64,000 bases of DNA, taken from assembly GCA_030272585.1 (NCBI GenBank), contig BSYQ01000001.1:5642001-5706000 (forward strand), read 5' to 3'. Under the pieces are notes generated by a model that saw only the letters and a program-made list of their open reading frames with translations, searched no databases and was not told the DNA's origin. This DNA is from Bryopsis sp. KO-2023 (lineage: Eukaryota; Chlorophyta; Ulvophyceae; Bryopsidales; Bryopsidaceae). The translations under genes were made by a program, and so were the position numbers. Each line of letters starts with the position of its first letter. The stretch's first letter is position 1. Positions 47,526 through 60,200 of this stretch are shown here, piece by piece.

Positions 47526-48039
47526 GTTGGTCGATAGCGGAGATGGATGCACAGGCGTGGGAATGAGTTTAGTGCAGTGTTTTCGTGCTGACGTCTTTTT
47601 GGTGATGTGTTGATGAGAACCAATTATGCAGTCGCAGATGGGGTTCACGAGCCAGACCTCATGCAAACTGTAACATCCCCTGGTGTTCCCTGTCCTGTGT
47701 GTTTTTTTTATTTTCTCGGCACTCCCACACAGTGTCAAATGAATTTCCCACCAGTGACATCGAATAGAAATATTCCCTTCCGACATCAATTTCCGATGTC
47801 CGAGAATTCTCTTGGATTTGTGTTTTCTGTGCATTCAGTCAGCAGCTCACTCAGAATAGGTTGAGGGAGCCACCACTGCAACCATTCAGTTTGTGATCAA
47901 ACAAGGGGGTTGGGCAAGTGCCTCCACCATTTTCACATCATCGACACCGAACGCATATTTTACACTATCTTACTTGCCAGCGGGCATCACTTCCTGGAAA
48001 CGAAGTCACCCACAAAGCACACAATGCCCGACAGTTCTA
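47526..48039. other. Intergenic gap, possible SBNO promoter or 5' exon
   Basis: The 514 bp between the first SBNO ATG found and the stop of the BTB gene, both on the minus strand. No convincing additional exon was recognised. Confidence 0.4.
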
Positions 48040-50285
48040 TCAAGACTCAGCGGCCCCCTTAAATTGCTTCCCAGTTTTCACACGATCAGTGTAGATTCTG
48101 ACACCACATATATCAGCATTGATGAATCGGTCCTTCCAATGGGGATTCGTTCCAATGCACATGTGCCCGAAAAAATGCACGACTTCCACATCCTCGGTAA
48201 TGAAATGATGCTCACCCCCCCTGGTGTTGAAGTTTGGAATTCTCTTCATGCCTAGATTGATCCCATTGACGTACACCGCCGCAGCTTGCCCGTCGAAAGT
48301 GCCAGCCACATGAAACCATCCAGTCCGATCCGAATTCCCGTCCTTGCAAGCATTATGGGTCACCTCAACAACTTCATGCCACACCCCTGCAGTGCCTTGC
48401 CCACCCCGGGTGTCCCGTAATGTCACCAGGAACTGGGCTTGTTCACGATTTGCCCGGATCTCCCATCCAGATGCAGCCCCATGTTTCGACACTATGGCGC
48501 CAAGACATTGGTCGAAATCCCCATTTTGCTCTTCATCATATTTCACCCAGGCCTCCACCGAAAAGGCTTTCGAAGCGTTCAACCGACCATATGTGTCCGC
48601 CACAACTGCATGATCTCCCCCTTCCGTGTGCACACCAAACGGTGATGGCAGTTCTGGTACTTCGATCCATCTTGATTTTCCACCCGAAAGCTTAGGCACC
48701 CCAACGTCCTTGTACTTGGATGGAGGACATCTTGGATGTGTCATTAGGAATGCCCAATTCCGGTACCTAGTCTTCATCAACTCTGGAATTTTGTCACCGC
48801 GGGGAGGTCCTCCAACCCACTTCAAAACCTGCGATCATGAAACACCAAAAGCCAATCATGCAGCTGTTCTTGGTCAATTTGTTTGTCATGGGGTGTGTGC
48901 ACGCATACAATACTCTTGTCATGGACTGCTATCCACATAGGGCAACACATTGTCAACCATTAATTGGATCCTTATTCTTCCTATGGAATGGGGAAGATTT
49001 AAATCTATGAATTGAACCTATAGTGAACCCTGAGTGAAATTTCGACTCGCGAACGACCAATTTTGGTGCTTGGACATTCCACAAGTGTAACTGTTCGAAG
49101 AAGAAGCAACGTCTGACCCACCTCAGCCATGACATCATTCGGCAGCATTCTCTTTTTCATTGCCAAGGAAAGAAGCTCCATGTCTTCCTCATACACCTGC
49201 GGCCAGCAAATGTGCCTCAACACTTCATCCACGTCCTCTTTCGGCGCGCTGGTATTTTCCACCCATTGGGACAAAACTGCTCTGGCCAACTCTTTTTCAT
49301 AGATGGTCAAATCCCCCCTCTTCACGACTTTCAACAGAGCAGCCGATGTAATGGAAGCCGATCCAAAGTCGGTGCTGGCCAGAACCAGCCTGGTTCTCTC
49401 TGCCACTCGATCCAGGGCAGCATTGATCAAGACTTCGGATTCCAACAAATGCCCACTTTCCAACACCCCCCAGGCATTTGAATCCGTGACATTCTCCAGA
49501 ATCAAGTTTGCACAGGCTGCCGTCAATGCGTCCAGATTCAGGAACATCCCGGCTTGGAAAACTTGCCACACTTGATCGGCTTCGAATCGAAATCCCGCGG
49601 TGTAAATGAACTCCAAACACGCCCACACCCCGGGAACGGTCAACTCCGGCAAAGGTATGACGGCGTCTCCCTCGCTGTCACCCTTCCACCCCACAGACGC
49701 CAACACGTACGGACATCGGGTCGCCACAATATCCCTATGAGCCAACAACTTTTTCTGCTCCTCCCCAACAATAAACACCACCACGGGTACACCAGAGGTC
49801 CCCCTGTTTCTTTTCAGTGAACTTTGTTGCCGCTGCAGACCACTTGTCCTCGAATCCTTACCGACGACTTTGGCTGGGGTGGGCTCGCTGTCGTCGTCTG
49901 GTAGATCCAGCGAAAGATCATCGTCCGAAAGAGATATATCGATCGACGAAACGTCATCGACGTCCCCGTTCGTTCCTAAGGTCAAGGACGTTCCCGTCCC
50001 CCCCCTTTCCGACCCGCTGGCGTCACCTGTGACGACCTTGCTTGCATCCTCGTCAACCACCTGGCCGTTGTCAATCTCCTTCGGAGTGTCGGCTCCGCCC
50101 TCAGTTTCTGGTGCACCATCCGTGCAACTGGTCTGCAGGTCTCGCAGGACTTTCCCTAGAGCTGCGGCCAGATCTCCCAGTTGGCCTGCATCGCCGTGCA
50201 CTTCCACCACGCTCTTGTCCAAACCGAACGAGGAGGTCGCGTTCAACAGCTCTTTGCTGGAGGGAGGCCGTCGAACGTTTTCCAT
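48040..50285 (-). CDS. BTB-BACK protein with C-terminal LamG/lectin-like domain
   Basis: Two exons, 50285-49122 and 48828-48040, give 650 residues; the start is the first ATG (MENVRRPPSSKELLN). Residues about 1-150 are acidic and disordered, including SLSDDDLSLDLPDDDSE. Then comes a BTB/POZ domain (VVVFIVGEEQKKLLAHRDIV, YVLASVGWKGDSEGD, VWACLEFIYTAGF, FLNLDALTAACANLILENV) and a BACK-like helical region (ALLKVVKRGDLTIYEKELA). The second exon encodes a concanavalin A-like/LamG-type beta-sandwich: KAFSVEAWVKYDEEQNGDF, FLVTLRDTRGG, GWFHVAGTFDGQAAAVYVNG and INADICGVRIYTD. BTB-BACK proteins usually recruit substrates to Cullin-3 ubiquitin ligases; a ligand-binding sandwich in place of Kelch repeats suggests a different substrate reader. 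The boundary between the two parts is exactly the intron. Confidence 0.82.
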
Positions 50286-50553
50286 TGCGCAGCGTTTTTC
50301 CAGGCCAGTCAAAGTGTCCCACTTTCTTGACTCATGCAAACTTGTCTAGCTCCAGCAAACATCGCCTCTGTGGGCAATCGTACTCCAATCGTATCACCAG
50401 TTGAATCTATTTATGTGTGCGGACACACTCACACATGCGGCGGCCAGTACGGGGGTGTGCCATGCGGAAGTGAAAAGGGACAGTTACGACTCAAGTGCGG
50501 CTGAGTTGGTTGTTGCAGCAACACGACACCTTCCGACGATCCAGGCGGGTAGG

Positions 50554-52911
50554 ATGGCGTCGAATGAGCTGTCCTGCGAGAATCTGCTGAACACAGAGGC
50601 GTATCACGCCTTGTGTGAAGTCTGTGGCGAGGAGAAAACGCAAGCCCTTTTCCATGCCGGGTTCAGTCAGCAGCAGATCGAGGCGATCTGCTCCATAACG
50701 ACGTATGTTTGATTTGAAAACGAGGGCGGACGTCTGTTCTCGTGGGCTTTTCAGTGTCGAAAGGTCGCGAGTGCTTGACGAAACGCTTCACGCCGAAGTT
50801 CCACACCTGCGTTTGCAATCTCTCTGAAGCTCTATTGCGTGTGCCTCGGCGTCTTGACACAGCGAAACCAGAAACTCCATCGATACGCTCTTCATAGTGC
50901 TAGCGGCGGCGATCGTCTTCTTCATGCACGCCGGTTTCGGAATGGTGCGTTTTCTTTTGAAAAGCGATGTATAGTTGTGATCACCAGTTAAACAAACTCT
51001 GTTTGAGGTTGGCGGTGTGTGTTGGACAGCTGTGCGCGGGAGCTATCAGAACGAAGAACACTATGAACATTCTTTTGCAAACCGTTTTGGACGTGTGTTT
51101 GGCCGCCCTTTGCTTCTATCTGCTCGGGTAAGGATTCCAATGTCGGAAATCGACGACTTGTGTCGAAAGCCAAAAACAATGCGGACTTGAATCAGAATGA
51201 AATTCAGGGAAAGGCTTAGCAGGGTTCCTGTTCCTTTAAATCTGTCTAATAAACAACTTGATAGATATGATTAGATAGATAGATAGGATTCATAGATAGA
51301 TACAGAATAAAGCCAAAAAACCCAGCCTTTTGAAAGTGGTATTGGCTTCCAAGAATTGTTTTTTTGACACACGCTAATATCGCCAACAGACAAAGAAAAT
51401 GTTAAAAGGAGCAAATTCTTCTTACAGTTTGGGAGTCATAATAGGAACGTGGTCTATGCAAATGTGTTTTAGGAATGGGTTGGCTTTTGGAACCAGCGAC
51501 CACAACAACAGTTTCATCGGAACCGGTGGATTTGCGGTGGTCGATCCGGACGAATGGGGAATGTGGCTTCTGAGGTGGGCATTTGTTGCCACGGCCACAA
51601 CCATTCCTGCCGGATCTGTTGCCGAAAGGTTTTCGTTCGTGGGCTACATGGGCTACACCACATTCATTGGTGCATGGGTGTATCCACTTGTTGCCCATTG
51701 GGCCTGGTCAGAGCATGGCTGGTTGTCTCCCTTCAATTCTAAGCCGTTCCTTGGCTCAGGATTGATTGATTTTGCAGGTGAGTGTGGCAACACGTCCTAA
51801 TGAAATGATAGGTCGGTTTGGTGTTGGTGGGACAGTCGTTTCTCATGTGAAAGATAGAGGAAACATGCACAGGCGTCAGACTCAGCAGCAAGATTAGGCC
51901 ATGCCACTGATGGATTCGAGATCAAATCGCTATTTGGGCCTGGTTCAGGGTGCACAGTTGTTCACATGGTGGGAGGCCTGGCTGGGACCATGGGTGCATA
52001 CATTGTCGGACCCAGGATTGGCAGATTTGATAGATATGGAAACCCCATGGCAATTCGAGGCCATTCAGCGACGTTGGTGGTTCTGGGAACTTTCGTTCTG
52101 TGGTTTGGATGGTATGGTTTCAACCCTGGCTCAACAGCCACATTGGTGAATGAGGTCGACGCCATGGTGATGGCAAGGACGGCTGTCACCACCACGTTGG
52201 CTGGGTGTGCAGGTGCATTCGTTTCGCTGTTGTGGGCCAAATTCAGGTATTTCGCTCATTTACAGCAGTCGAATCAAGTTATGGAATGTATGTGTGGGTG
52301 AGGGTTCGTGATGAACATTTTTTCCTGATTGGTTCAGATATGGTGCATGGGACTTGCTGGCCGTGTGCAATGGGCTGCTCGTTGGCCTGGTCTCGATTAC
52401 TGCTGGGTGTTCGGTTGTGGAGCCCTGGGCGGCGATCATTGCTGGAAGCATCGGTGCCATCTTGTTTGATTTTAGTTGTATCTTGTACCTTCGTCTCAAA
52501 ATCGACGACCCCCTCTGTGCGGGACCTATGCATGGTGTGTGCGGAGCCTGGGGTGGCATATTCGTTGGATTCCTTGCCAAACAAGAGTACGTCTTGCAAG
52601 TGTATGGAGGCGACGAATCTCGTTCGTTTGGGTTGCTCTATGGTGGGGGCATCCAGTTGTTTACGTGCCAGATGATCGGAGTGGTGGTGGTGGCTACCTG
52701 GGTTATTGCTCTGATGGGTGCTTTTTTTATGATCTTGTATTCGGTCAAGATCCTGAGAATCACAGCGGACGAGGAATTGAAAGGTCTGGACTTGTCAAAA
52801 CATGGGGGTTCTGCATATTATGATATCACTGACAGACAGGGTGCTGGGCAGCCCATGCTGGAGGACCCCGGTGCAGAGCGTGACGAAACCCTGGACAAGA
52901 TCAATGGATAA
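50554..52911 (+). CDS. AMT: Ammonium transporter, AMT1 type
   Basis: Six phase-consistent exons (50554-50702, 50872-50944, 51030-51127, 51473-51777, 51949-52246, 52338-52911) give 498 residues. The protein has about 11 membrane spans. Diagnostic segments are [70 protein letters not shown] (pore aspartate and first pore histidine, split by an intron) and [16 protein letters not shown] (second pore histidine). These twin histidines conduct ammonium in Amt/Rh proteins. Location is probably the plasma membrane, for nitrogen uptake. A soluble C-terminal tail (about 60 residues) includes [14 protein letters not shown], similar to the regulatory tail of AMT1 proteins. It starts 268 bp from the divergent BTB gene. 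Confidence 0.92.
51262..51302. repeat. (GATA)n-like microsatellite in AMT intron
   Basis: Imperfect TAGA/GATA repeats (GATTAGATAGATAGATAGG... then CATAGATAGATA) in the third intron of the transporter gene. Confidence 0.8.
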
Positions 52912-53877
52912 TTGGAAGGTGGGGGACGAAAAGAGGATGGTTGAAATGGAGGGAATTTCTGAGAGGGGGGGGGGATTCTTGAAAATATTTGTTTTTACTG
53001 AAGGATCAAATGTGATATCTTGTGTCCTTGTATTATTTTTTGGTTTTTTTACGGACATACCATACAGATTTGTATTGGATTGCTGTGACGAGCCTGAGTT
53101 CAAGACGGTGGTGTTCTTTGGAGGGACGAGTTTGGGTGGAGGGGGGAAGTTGTAGAACACTTAGGTTTATGTAAATTGAGTACTGTTGAGAATTGTTGAA
53201 CGGATGTGTGATAACAAAGGAGTGGGAATCAGTTGACAAGGGTCTAAAATCATAAACTTCTGTCCAATTGGTGTTTGTTTTACAGAAATGTTCATACAGA
53301 CTCAAATTTGTCCGCGACTCTTCGCTTTCGCTTTTTTTTTATCATAAACTTCTGTGTGTTTGATTTGAGGGAAGATATTATCTGGAGGATAAATGGGGAA
53401 TAATAGATTTCCTGATCACAAAAATGATTGATTGGCACTCCAGTGTTCGATCGATTGGCTGGCTGCATTTCCCCCACTTGCAGTGGGAGCTGTAACATAT
53501 TTGCAACTGTCCCCAAATTCAACAGTTCCCATCCCTGAACCATGTGAACATAAATCACCACCATCCCCAACTCTCGAGCGCATTTCTCTTAATGCGGGTG
53601 CCTTGTCTTTCATTGCTCTTTTGGAAAATGCAAAAAATTCAAACCTCCAACCAACCAATTCACCCAAAATTCAACTGTTGGGAGAATTCCGCGGGTCGAG
53701 CCTTGTACCAGAGGTACCACACAGAACACCTGCTGTACCGTATGACACGTGCAGAGGATTTAAGGCAGATCCACAACTTGTGTTGGGACATATCTTGATA
53801 TCGTGCAGGTTTCTTTTTGGCGCGGGGTGGTTCTCACACCAACGATTTTTGGCACGAAGAAGGAGGTGCTGTGAAGG
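52912..53877. other. Intergenic region
   Basis: About 970 bp between the transporter stop and the aminotransferase start. A long open plus-strand frame (53432-53896) begins at a non-ATG codon and lacks coding character; no exon could be linked to the aminotransferase. Confidence 0.45.
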
Positions 53878-55326
53878 ATGGACGACTCGACGCCTGTGAA
53901 CGTCGTGGACGGGAAGGTGCTCCATCCAGATCTCTTGCCTGGCAATATCAAGAAGACGTCCTATGCCGTCAGAGGGGAGCTCTATTTGCGAGCTCAAGAG
54001 CTGCAACGCGAAGGACGAGAAATCATATACACGAACATAGGGAATCCGCAAGCATTGGGGTTGAAACCACCCCGGTTCAGTCGTCAGGTGCTCGCCCTCG
54101 TGATGGCCCCGTTTTTGATGGAAGACCCGAACGTCGGCAGCATGTTCCCGTCGGACGCGATAGCTCGTGCAAAGCACATAACGGAGCTATTCAAAGGTGG
54201 CGTTGGCGCGTACAGTGACTCGAAAGGAAACCTGGGAATCCGCGAGGAGGTCGCTAAATTTATTGAGAAGCGCGATGGATACCCTTCCAATCCGGAACAC
54301 ATCTTTTTGGCCAATGGAGCAAGTATGGCTGTGCGGCTATGCTTGGAGGCTTTGGTGAGAGATGACAGGGATGCGATCCTCGTGCCCATCCCCCAGTATC
54401 CGTTATATTCCGCGACGCTTTCGATTTTGGGTGGAACTCTGCTGGGTTACTATTTGGACGAGGACAAAGGCTGGGGGATGGATCTGGAGGAGATCCGGAA
54501 ACAAGCGAACGACGCGCGTACTCAGGGAAAGGCTGTTAGGGCTCTGGCCTATATTAATCCCGGAAACCCAACAGGACAGTGCTTGACGTACGAGAACGTC
54601 AAGGAGATCATCAAGTTTGCGTATGACGAAAAGGTGGTGCTCTTGGCCGATGAGGTGTACCAAGAAAACATATATCAAGACGAGCACCCTTTCGTATCCA
54701 CCAAGAAAGTTCTGATGGACATGGGGGAGCCCTACTCTCAGTCCGTTGAGCTCGCATGCTTTCACACGGTGTCGAAAGGGACGATCGGCGAGTGCGGTCT
54801 GCGGGGAGGATACGTCGAGTTCACCAACGTCCACCCCGACACCATTGCTGAGCTCTACAAACTGGTGTCCGTCCAGCTCTGTCCAAACAACGTGGGGCAA
54901 GTTGCTGTTTCTCTGTCGGTGAATCCTCCCAAGGAAGGCGACGAGTCGTACTCACAGTACAAGGAGGAAAGAGAATCGGAACTCGCCAGTATGAGGAGGC
55001 GTGCCCACATGGTGACGAATGCTTTCAACAAGTTGGACGGGATGAGGTGTAATTTCACGGAAGGGGCCATGTACTCTTTCCCCCTGATCTCCCTCCCTCC
55101 CAAAGCACTCAAAGCTGCAGAAGAGTCGGGCAAGGCACCCGACGTGTTCTACTGTTTGAAATTGCTGGAAGCCACAGGAATCAGCACTGTTCCTGGATCT
55201 GGGTTTGGACAAAAACCTGGAACGTTCCATCTCAGAACAACAATTTTGCCCCGAGAAGAAGTGGTGGAATCTTTTTGCAAGAAATTCATGGATTTCCATG
55301 TGGAATTTATGTCAACCCATGCCTGA
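53878..55326 (+). CDS. GPT: Alanine aminotransferase
   Basis: One uninterrupted ORF of 482 residues starting MDDSTPVNVVDGKVLHPDLL. It interconverts L-alanine plus 2-oxoglutarate with pyruvate plus glutamate using PLP. Family landmarks include VKKTSYAVRG-like NIKKTSYAVRGELYLRAQEL, TNIGNPQALGL, VGAYSDSKGN, FLANGASMAVRL, PIPQYPLYSATL, YINPGNPTGQ, LLADEVYQENIY and TVSKGTIGECGLRGGYVE, which holds the PLP-binding lysine. It ends with TGISTVPGSGFGQ and HLRTTILP. Length and start match cytosolic alanine aminotransferases, and there is no presequence. The lack of introns contrasts with its neighbours. Confidence 0.95.
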   Translation: MDDSTPVNVVDGKVLHPDLLPGNIKKTSYAVRGELYLRAQELQREGREIIYTNIGNPQALGLKPPRFSRQVLALVMAPFLMEDPNVGSMFPSDAIARAKHITELFKGGVGAYSDSKGNLGIREEVAKFIEKRDGYPSNPEHIFLANGASMAVRLCLEALVRDDRDAILVPIPQYPLYSATLSILGGTLLGYYLDEDKGWGMDLEEIRKQANDARTQGKAVRALAYINPGNPTGQCLTYENVKEIIKFAYDEKVVLLADEVYQENIYQDEHPFVSTKKVLMDMGEPYSQSVELACFHTVSKGTIGECGLRGGYVEFTNVHPDTIAELYKLVSVQLCPNNVGQVAVSLSVNPPKEGDESYSQYKEERESELASMRRRAHMVTNAFNKLDGMRCNFTEGAMYSFPLISLPPKALKAAEESGKAPDVFYCLKLLEATGISTVPGSGFGQKPGTFHLRTTILPREEVVESFCKKFMDFHVEFMSTHA

Positions 55327-57207
55327 AAGGGGAGGGGGTGGCACGGATAGTTGGAACAGCAAGGTGGGTGATAAAAATTTTGAATTGGGTTGAATTGGAT
55401 TGCTTATTGCGCTGCGCATTGCTCGTTTTTTAGGTTTTTTTTTGGGGGGGGGAGTGTGCCCTGTGCATCGACAGAAAGGATTGAGAACTGTGGAAATTGA
55501 TATGAATGAGATGCTGTCCGATTGTGAGGATTCCTCCTCTCAGGGGAGCCTCATATTGTGGAACACTGGGAAGATCGTCTCAGGGAGCTTACTGGGTTTG
55601 AACTTTGTCGGGCAGCACGAGGATGCTTGCTGTGTAAATATGTATATCGCATATCAAGATGTATCTGTCAGAATAGGGAATTCCCTTCTATGTTGCGAAG
55701 CCTCAATGATCCCCTTATGAAATCCTGACATTCACAATGTCTCTGTAATGCTCATCACTGGGACTGTTGCCCACCCAAAGTGTGGTTTCTAAAAGCTCTT
55801 GGCCATTTGGACAAAGGCGTCAACGTCATTCACAGAAGCCGCCAAAAGTTTGAAGGAATCCCTGATTCGTTGTGTAGTGTAGTCTGACTATCGATTGCAC
55901 ACCATCGAGTTCCACTTTGCATATCCACCTTGCACCCACCCCCCCTCGCCAAACGCGCGTGTTGCATTTCTCCTACAAATGAGGTGGTGTTCACCACCTC
56001 TCAGCAGCAACGCACACATGTATTGACCTGGACCAGGTCAGAAATTTGGCTGCTGGAGGAACACCACACGTTAACGCGCGCGAGTCTGTGCCGTTTTATC
56101 TCTCTTTGTTTCTTGCAGTACCAGTTGTGGAACACTGTTCGCAAATCAGATTTATCAGACATCTAACGTCCATTTTTGAATCAATCCACCGATGGCGGTC
56201 TGAAGCAGACTCCAAAGTGCGCCAGTGATCTATGCACACAGAACTCCCTCTAGAAACAATGGAGTGCGATCCATGTAGATTGGAATTGCTTGGGCCTTCA
56301 GGTATCTTCCTAGCCCCCAAAAAACACATTGTGAACGAAGTGAAAAGCGAGAATTGAAGCCTACAGGCTTGCTTTCTCCTCAAGTAACGTTGCGTTCGAA
56401 ACACCAAAACCAACACAAGAAAACAAAGAGTTCTGAAGGAAAGTGAAAAGGAAAAATCACCAATATACTGTTCTGCGTCTTTGAGTTGAGCAGCTCATAC
56501 GTTTTCGAAAAGAAAAATAGTTCCACACCAGCTTTTTTGAAGACAAACCACTGAAACCAAAACCTCCATTCCCAAAAAGAGTCGGAAAAGGGTGTTCCTT
56601 TAATTGGGTCTGCCATGGACTTTCAGCTTTTGGATGCTGTCCCAAAGTAAATTTCCAAGCTTAGTTAAGGCGTAGCATATAGGGCCTTGTATTGCTTGTG
56701 TCCGATTTGGATCCACAACAGGAAAAAAAATCACTCTATAATAAGGAATCTCTACTGTTCAACACAACTTTGTGTTGGTCCCAAATGTTGCAATCAGGCA
56801 ATTTGCTGGGCCGCCTGGAAATTCCATCAGAAGTGTCTTTCGACGAGCTGACATGCCTGATTCAAGAAGAGTTAGGTACTGTTCACTGAGCAAGACCATT
56901 GGGCATACGTTGGCTCAATGCGTTCATCCTAAAGCTGTTTCAACACGCCCTGCTTCCTGTAAAGAATCAATTTAATCTATGTTTTATCAACTTGATATTG
57001 ATGCTGTTGTAGGGATCGACACAAGTCCCAAAGAGGAGATTTGGCATGAAGAGAGGAAACGTGTCGTCAAGGTTGCCCTGAAATAAGCTTTTTTTTAGTA
57101 CATGTCTCACAAGTGCATTTTGATTTTCCAAGACTTGACCTTTTCTTGCGTGGAAAATAGTCTCAAGGAATTCGGCTTGCGCTGAGACCTGTCCGCCTAC
57201 CTCGAGA
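55327..57207. other. Long region without recognised gene
   Basis: Nearly 1.9 kb. It holds T- and G-runs (near 55430-55455), short noise ORFs on both strands, and no recognisable protein, RNA or repeat array. It may include 5' exons or the promoter of the next plus-strand gene. Confidence 0.4.
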
Positions 57208-60200
57208 CATGGCTGGGAAGGAAGAGAACGAAATCCCAATTAACTCCCAACAGGTAGCTAAGGAGAGCCGCAAAGTGTCCGGTTCTTGTGCTGTTCTCTG
57301 GCTTATTCCCTTCATGTGGCGTGGCAGGAGTGGAAGCAAGTGCACTGTCACCTGTTCAATTCAAAACTAAGCAAAGCATCAAAGGTGTTGGAACTCCTGC
57401 TTTCCAAAATTACATCACGCCGATACGACCAGAGACTGGAAGGTATTGGAGGGATAAACCATGGAATTCGACTATTATGGTTTTGAATCAACATTCTTTA
57501 TCAACAGGACACCCCAAGGTTTGTTCTTCGATATGCAGGATATTACGGCGCCTACGAAGTCGCTGCTGCACAAACGCAACTGGGACAAGGGGACATCTTC
57601 TCTGAGGAAATTCTAGCCCAACAAATCAGAAGCGTTGAAATGGCGTTTCGATGGCCTCCACAGGAGAGCAGTGGCAGAATAGCAGAAGGCGAGTGTGCAA
57701 ATGAAATCAGTGTCCAGCTAGCAGCACCAAAGATTTCCTACCGCTGCAGATTCCTTGGTCTCGACAGAATAATGTTCCCTTTTCAGCGTGCTCAAGCGCT
57801 CACACTCTTTGGTGGATCGCAACCCAAGATAAGGAGGAGCAAACGAGCGCACCGAAGGTATATATGATGGACCAGTTTTTTTATTCCTGTATGTTTTGGA
57901 TAGTTTGCACCACAGATCTTTTTCGTTTTCGCCAGATCACGGGCACATGTCCATCATCTTCAGCGGCAAAGCTAGTGAGGTTGGGGGTTGTTGGGGCGGC
58001 TTTGAAACTTTTGGGAGACTTCGAAGAGGCGCTGAAGACGTCGAAAAAGCAATTCAACTCTTGGAGGGGAGATGTTGCAGTGAAGGCATCGACATGGACG
58101 TTGGTACAAACAAAAACAATTGTAATATTGATTGATTGATTGGTACAAACAAAAACAAAAGAAAGATGAGGGAAGGGTTTCATTTGTATAAAAATGCCCT
58201 TGCCCCCCCCCTTTTACCCATCCCTCCGTCTGTGCTCGCAGGGAATGCTCTTTTCAGTGCTCGACCAGCATTCGGAAAGGCTTTTTCAAAGCCATGACGA
58301 TAGCGCGAGGGTTCGGTTTGACAAGGAGGTTGTTGAGGTACGATTTCAAGGCGACAACGTCTTGCTTGTGATTTATTTCCCTATATTTTTGTCTTCAAAC
58401 TGAAAAAAATGGGAGCCATTCATGCGAACAGGAAACGGACATTCTTGGAGCCGACACATCTGCATTCTTAAAATTAATGACCAGACTAGGGAGCGTGGAC
58501 GTATATCAACACGACAACAAAGTTGATATACTGCCCATGGAACAGAAGCATGCCGTCTCTGCCATTCAACGGATATTCCGACACTGGGTGCTCGTCAAAA
58601 AGAGAAAACAGATGATTGCTTTAATGCAGAAAAATAAAGCGAGACTGGCGATGAACAACCTAATTCAAAATGATAAAAGGTACAATATCACCATGATCGC
58701 GTCCACAGTTTTCTCAGTCCTTCACAACAGATCGGGTCCTAATATCCTTTTCCTAAAACTTCGAATCCATACACCTCGCCCTCTTGTTCAGTTCCCCCCA
58801 CATTGACACAGTGGATTTCATAAATGGCTCACCGTTAACCCACAAAGACTCCTGGCCTTCTCTTAAGGAATATTCATCGAGCAACTGTCCACAGTGATAC
58901 CAGATAGAGCAGTAACGAATATAACTCCAAGTGGGCTGGGAAGACAAAATGTCCATCAGTTACATATGAAGTTTATGCCGGCAGATATTGAGTGTTTTTT
59001 GTGAGATCGAAAAACGCTACCGCAAAATTGTTTGAGTTCCTTTTCATATCTAGCTTCGGGATCCTCAAATCTATTTGTTCTGCGTGCGAAGCGCCCCAGT
59101 CCAGAAGGAGTCAGTGACGGTGTCAATGAAAAGGCGAGTCCTGTCTTCAAAAGAAAGGAAGAGAAGTCTTCTCCTCAAGCTTGAGCGTTATTTCATCGAC
59201 ATACCATGCTCGCTCCCAAGCACAACATCCTTGGAAATATTGCTTTGGATGCTTTCCCGGGGTGGCGATCGTATGATTCAAAAATTCCAAGAGAGTGTAG
59301 GCATAAAAAGGCTGTGGGAACTGTGGCAAGAAGACAAGCCAATGAGGTACAATAGATTGCTTCAAGCCACTCCAATAGTTTTCGTTTTGGTGATATTAAA
59401 ATAGTCGTGTACTTGTCGCGCAGGATACAGCACTTGTGTATTTCTGTGTGGCTGGTACTCTGCACATCGCCGTCTGGGGTAGCTCCAATATGTGAGTGCG
59501 GGTTCCTTTCGAAACTACTGGATCGCTTCTTCGATATTTGTACTATTGAAACCGCCGAAAGAGCCTTACGACATCATGAAGTCGTTCCTCGTCGAACATC
59601 CAGCTGCGATACACAATCGTCGATGAACACTGGGAAAGTTGAAAGTGAAGTTGATGACGGCTCGGATATTCCCTGGGCGGAGATGAACGAGTGGCCTGGC
59701 GCTCCAGAAGATGGTTCTCCATTCTGGGGGGGCTATGGTCCAGATGTTTGTCTTCAATCAGCAACTTGCGCGTGGGGAATTTGTAAGTCCATAGTCGACA
59801 TGCGCATCTCGAGCGTGATACCAGTTGAATACATCGCGAAGAGCATTTTGACAGCGCTTAACGAAGGTGGGAATCTCATCGACCCAATACGTTTACTGTG
59901 TATTATCCTTGTGTGTGTGACCCAAGGATATTTATATATATATTTTTTACTGATCATTGTAATAGGAGAATATCTATCCTACACAATGTAATTGATGTTT
60001 GTTTGTTTGTTTGTTTGTTTGTTTGTTTGTTTGTTGTGTGACCCAATACATTTGTTGCTCTGTGAAAAGATGGGAATAACCATCTGGATTGCCTTAAATC
60101 AGCCACAACAGCGCCGAATCCACGAGGAGCATGTGACACCTTGGCACGTGGGGTGGGGACCCTCTGCCTGGACTCCACTTGGACACATGTATTGTGCAAA

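Noticed and set aside
53432-53896. Plus-strand frame upstream of alanine aminotransferase
   Set aside because: Non-ATG start, Pro/Arg-rich noise, different frame from the enzyme; it overlaps the enzyme start and has no targeting-peptide character.
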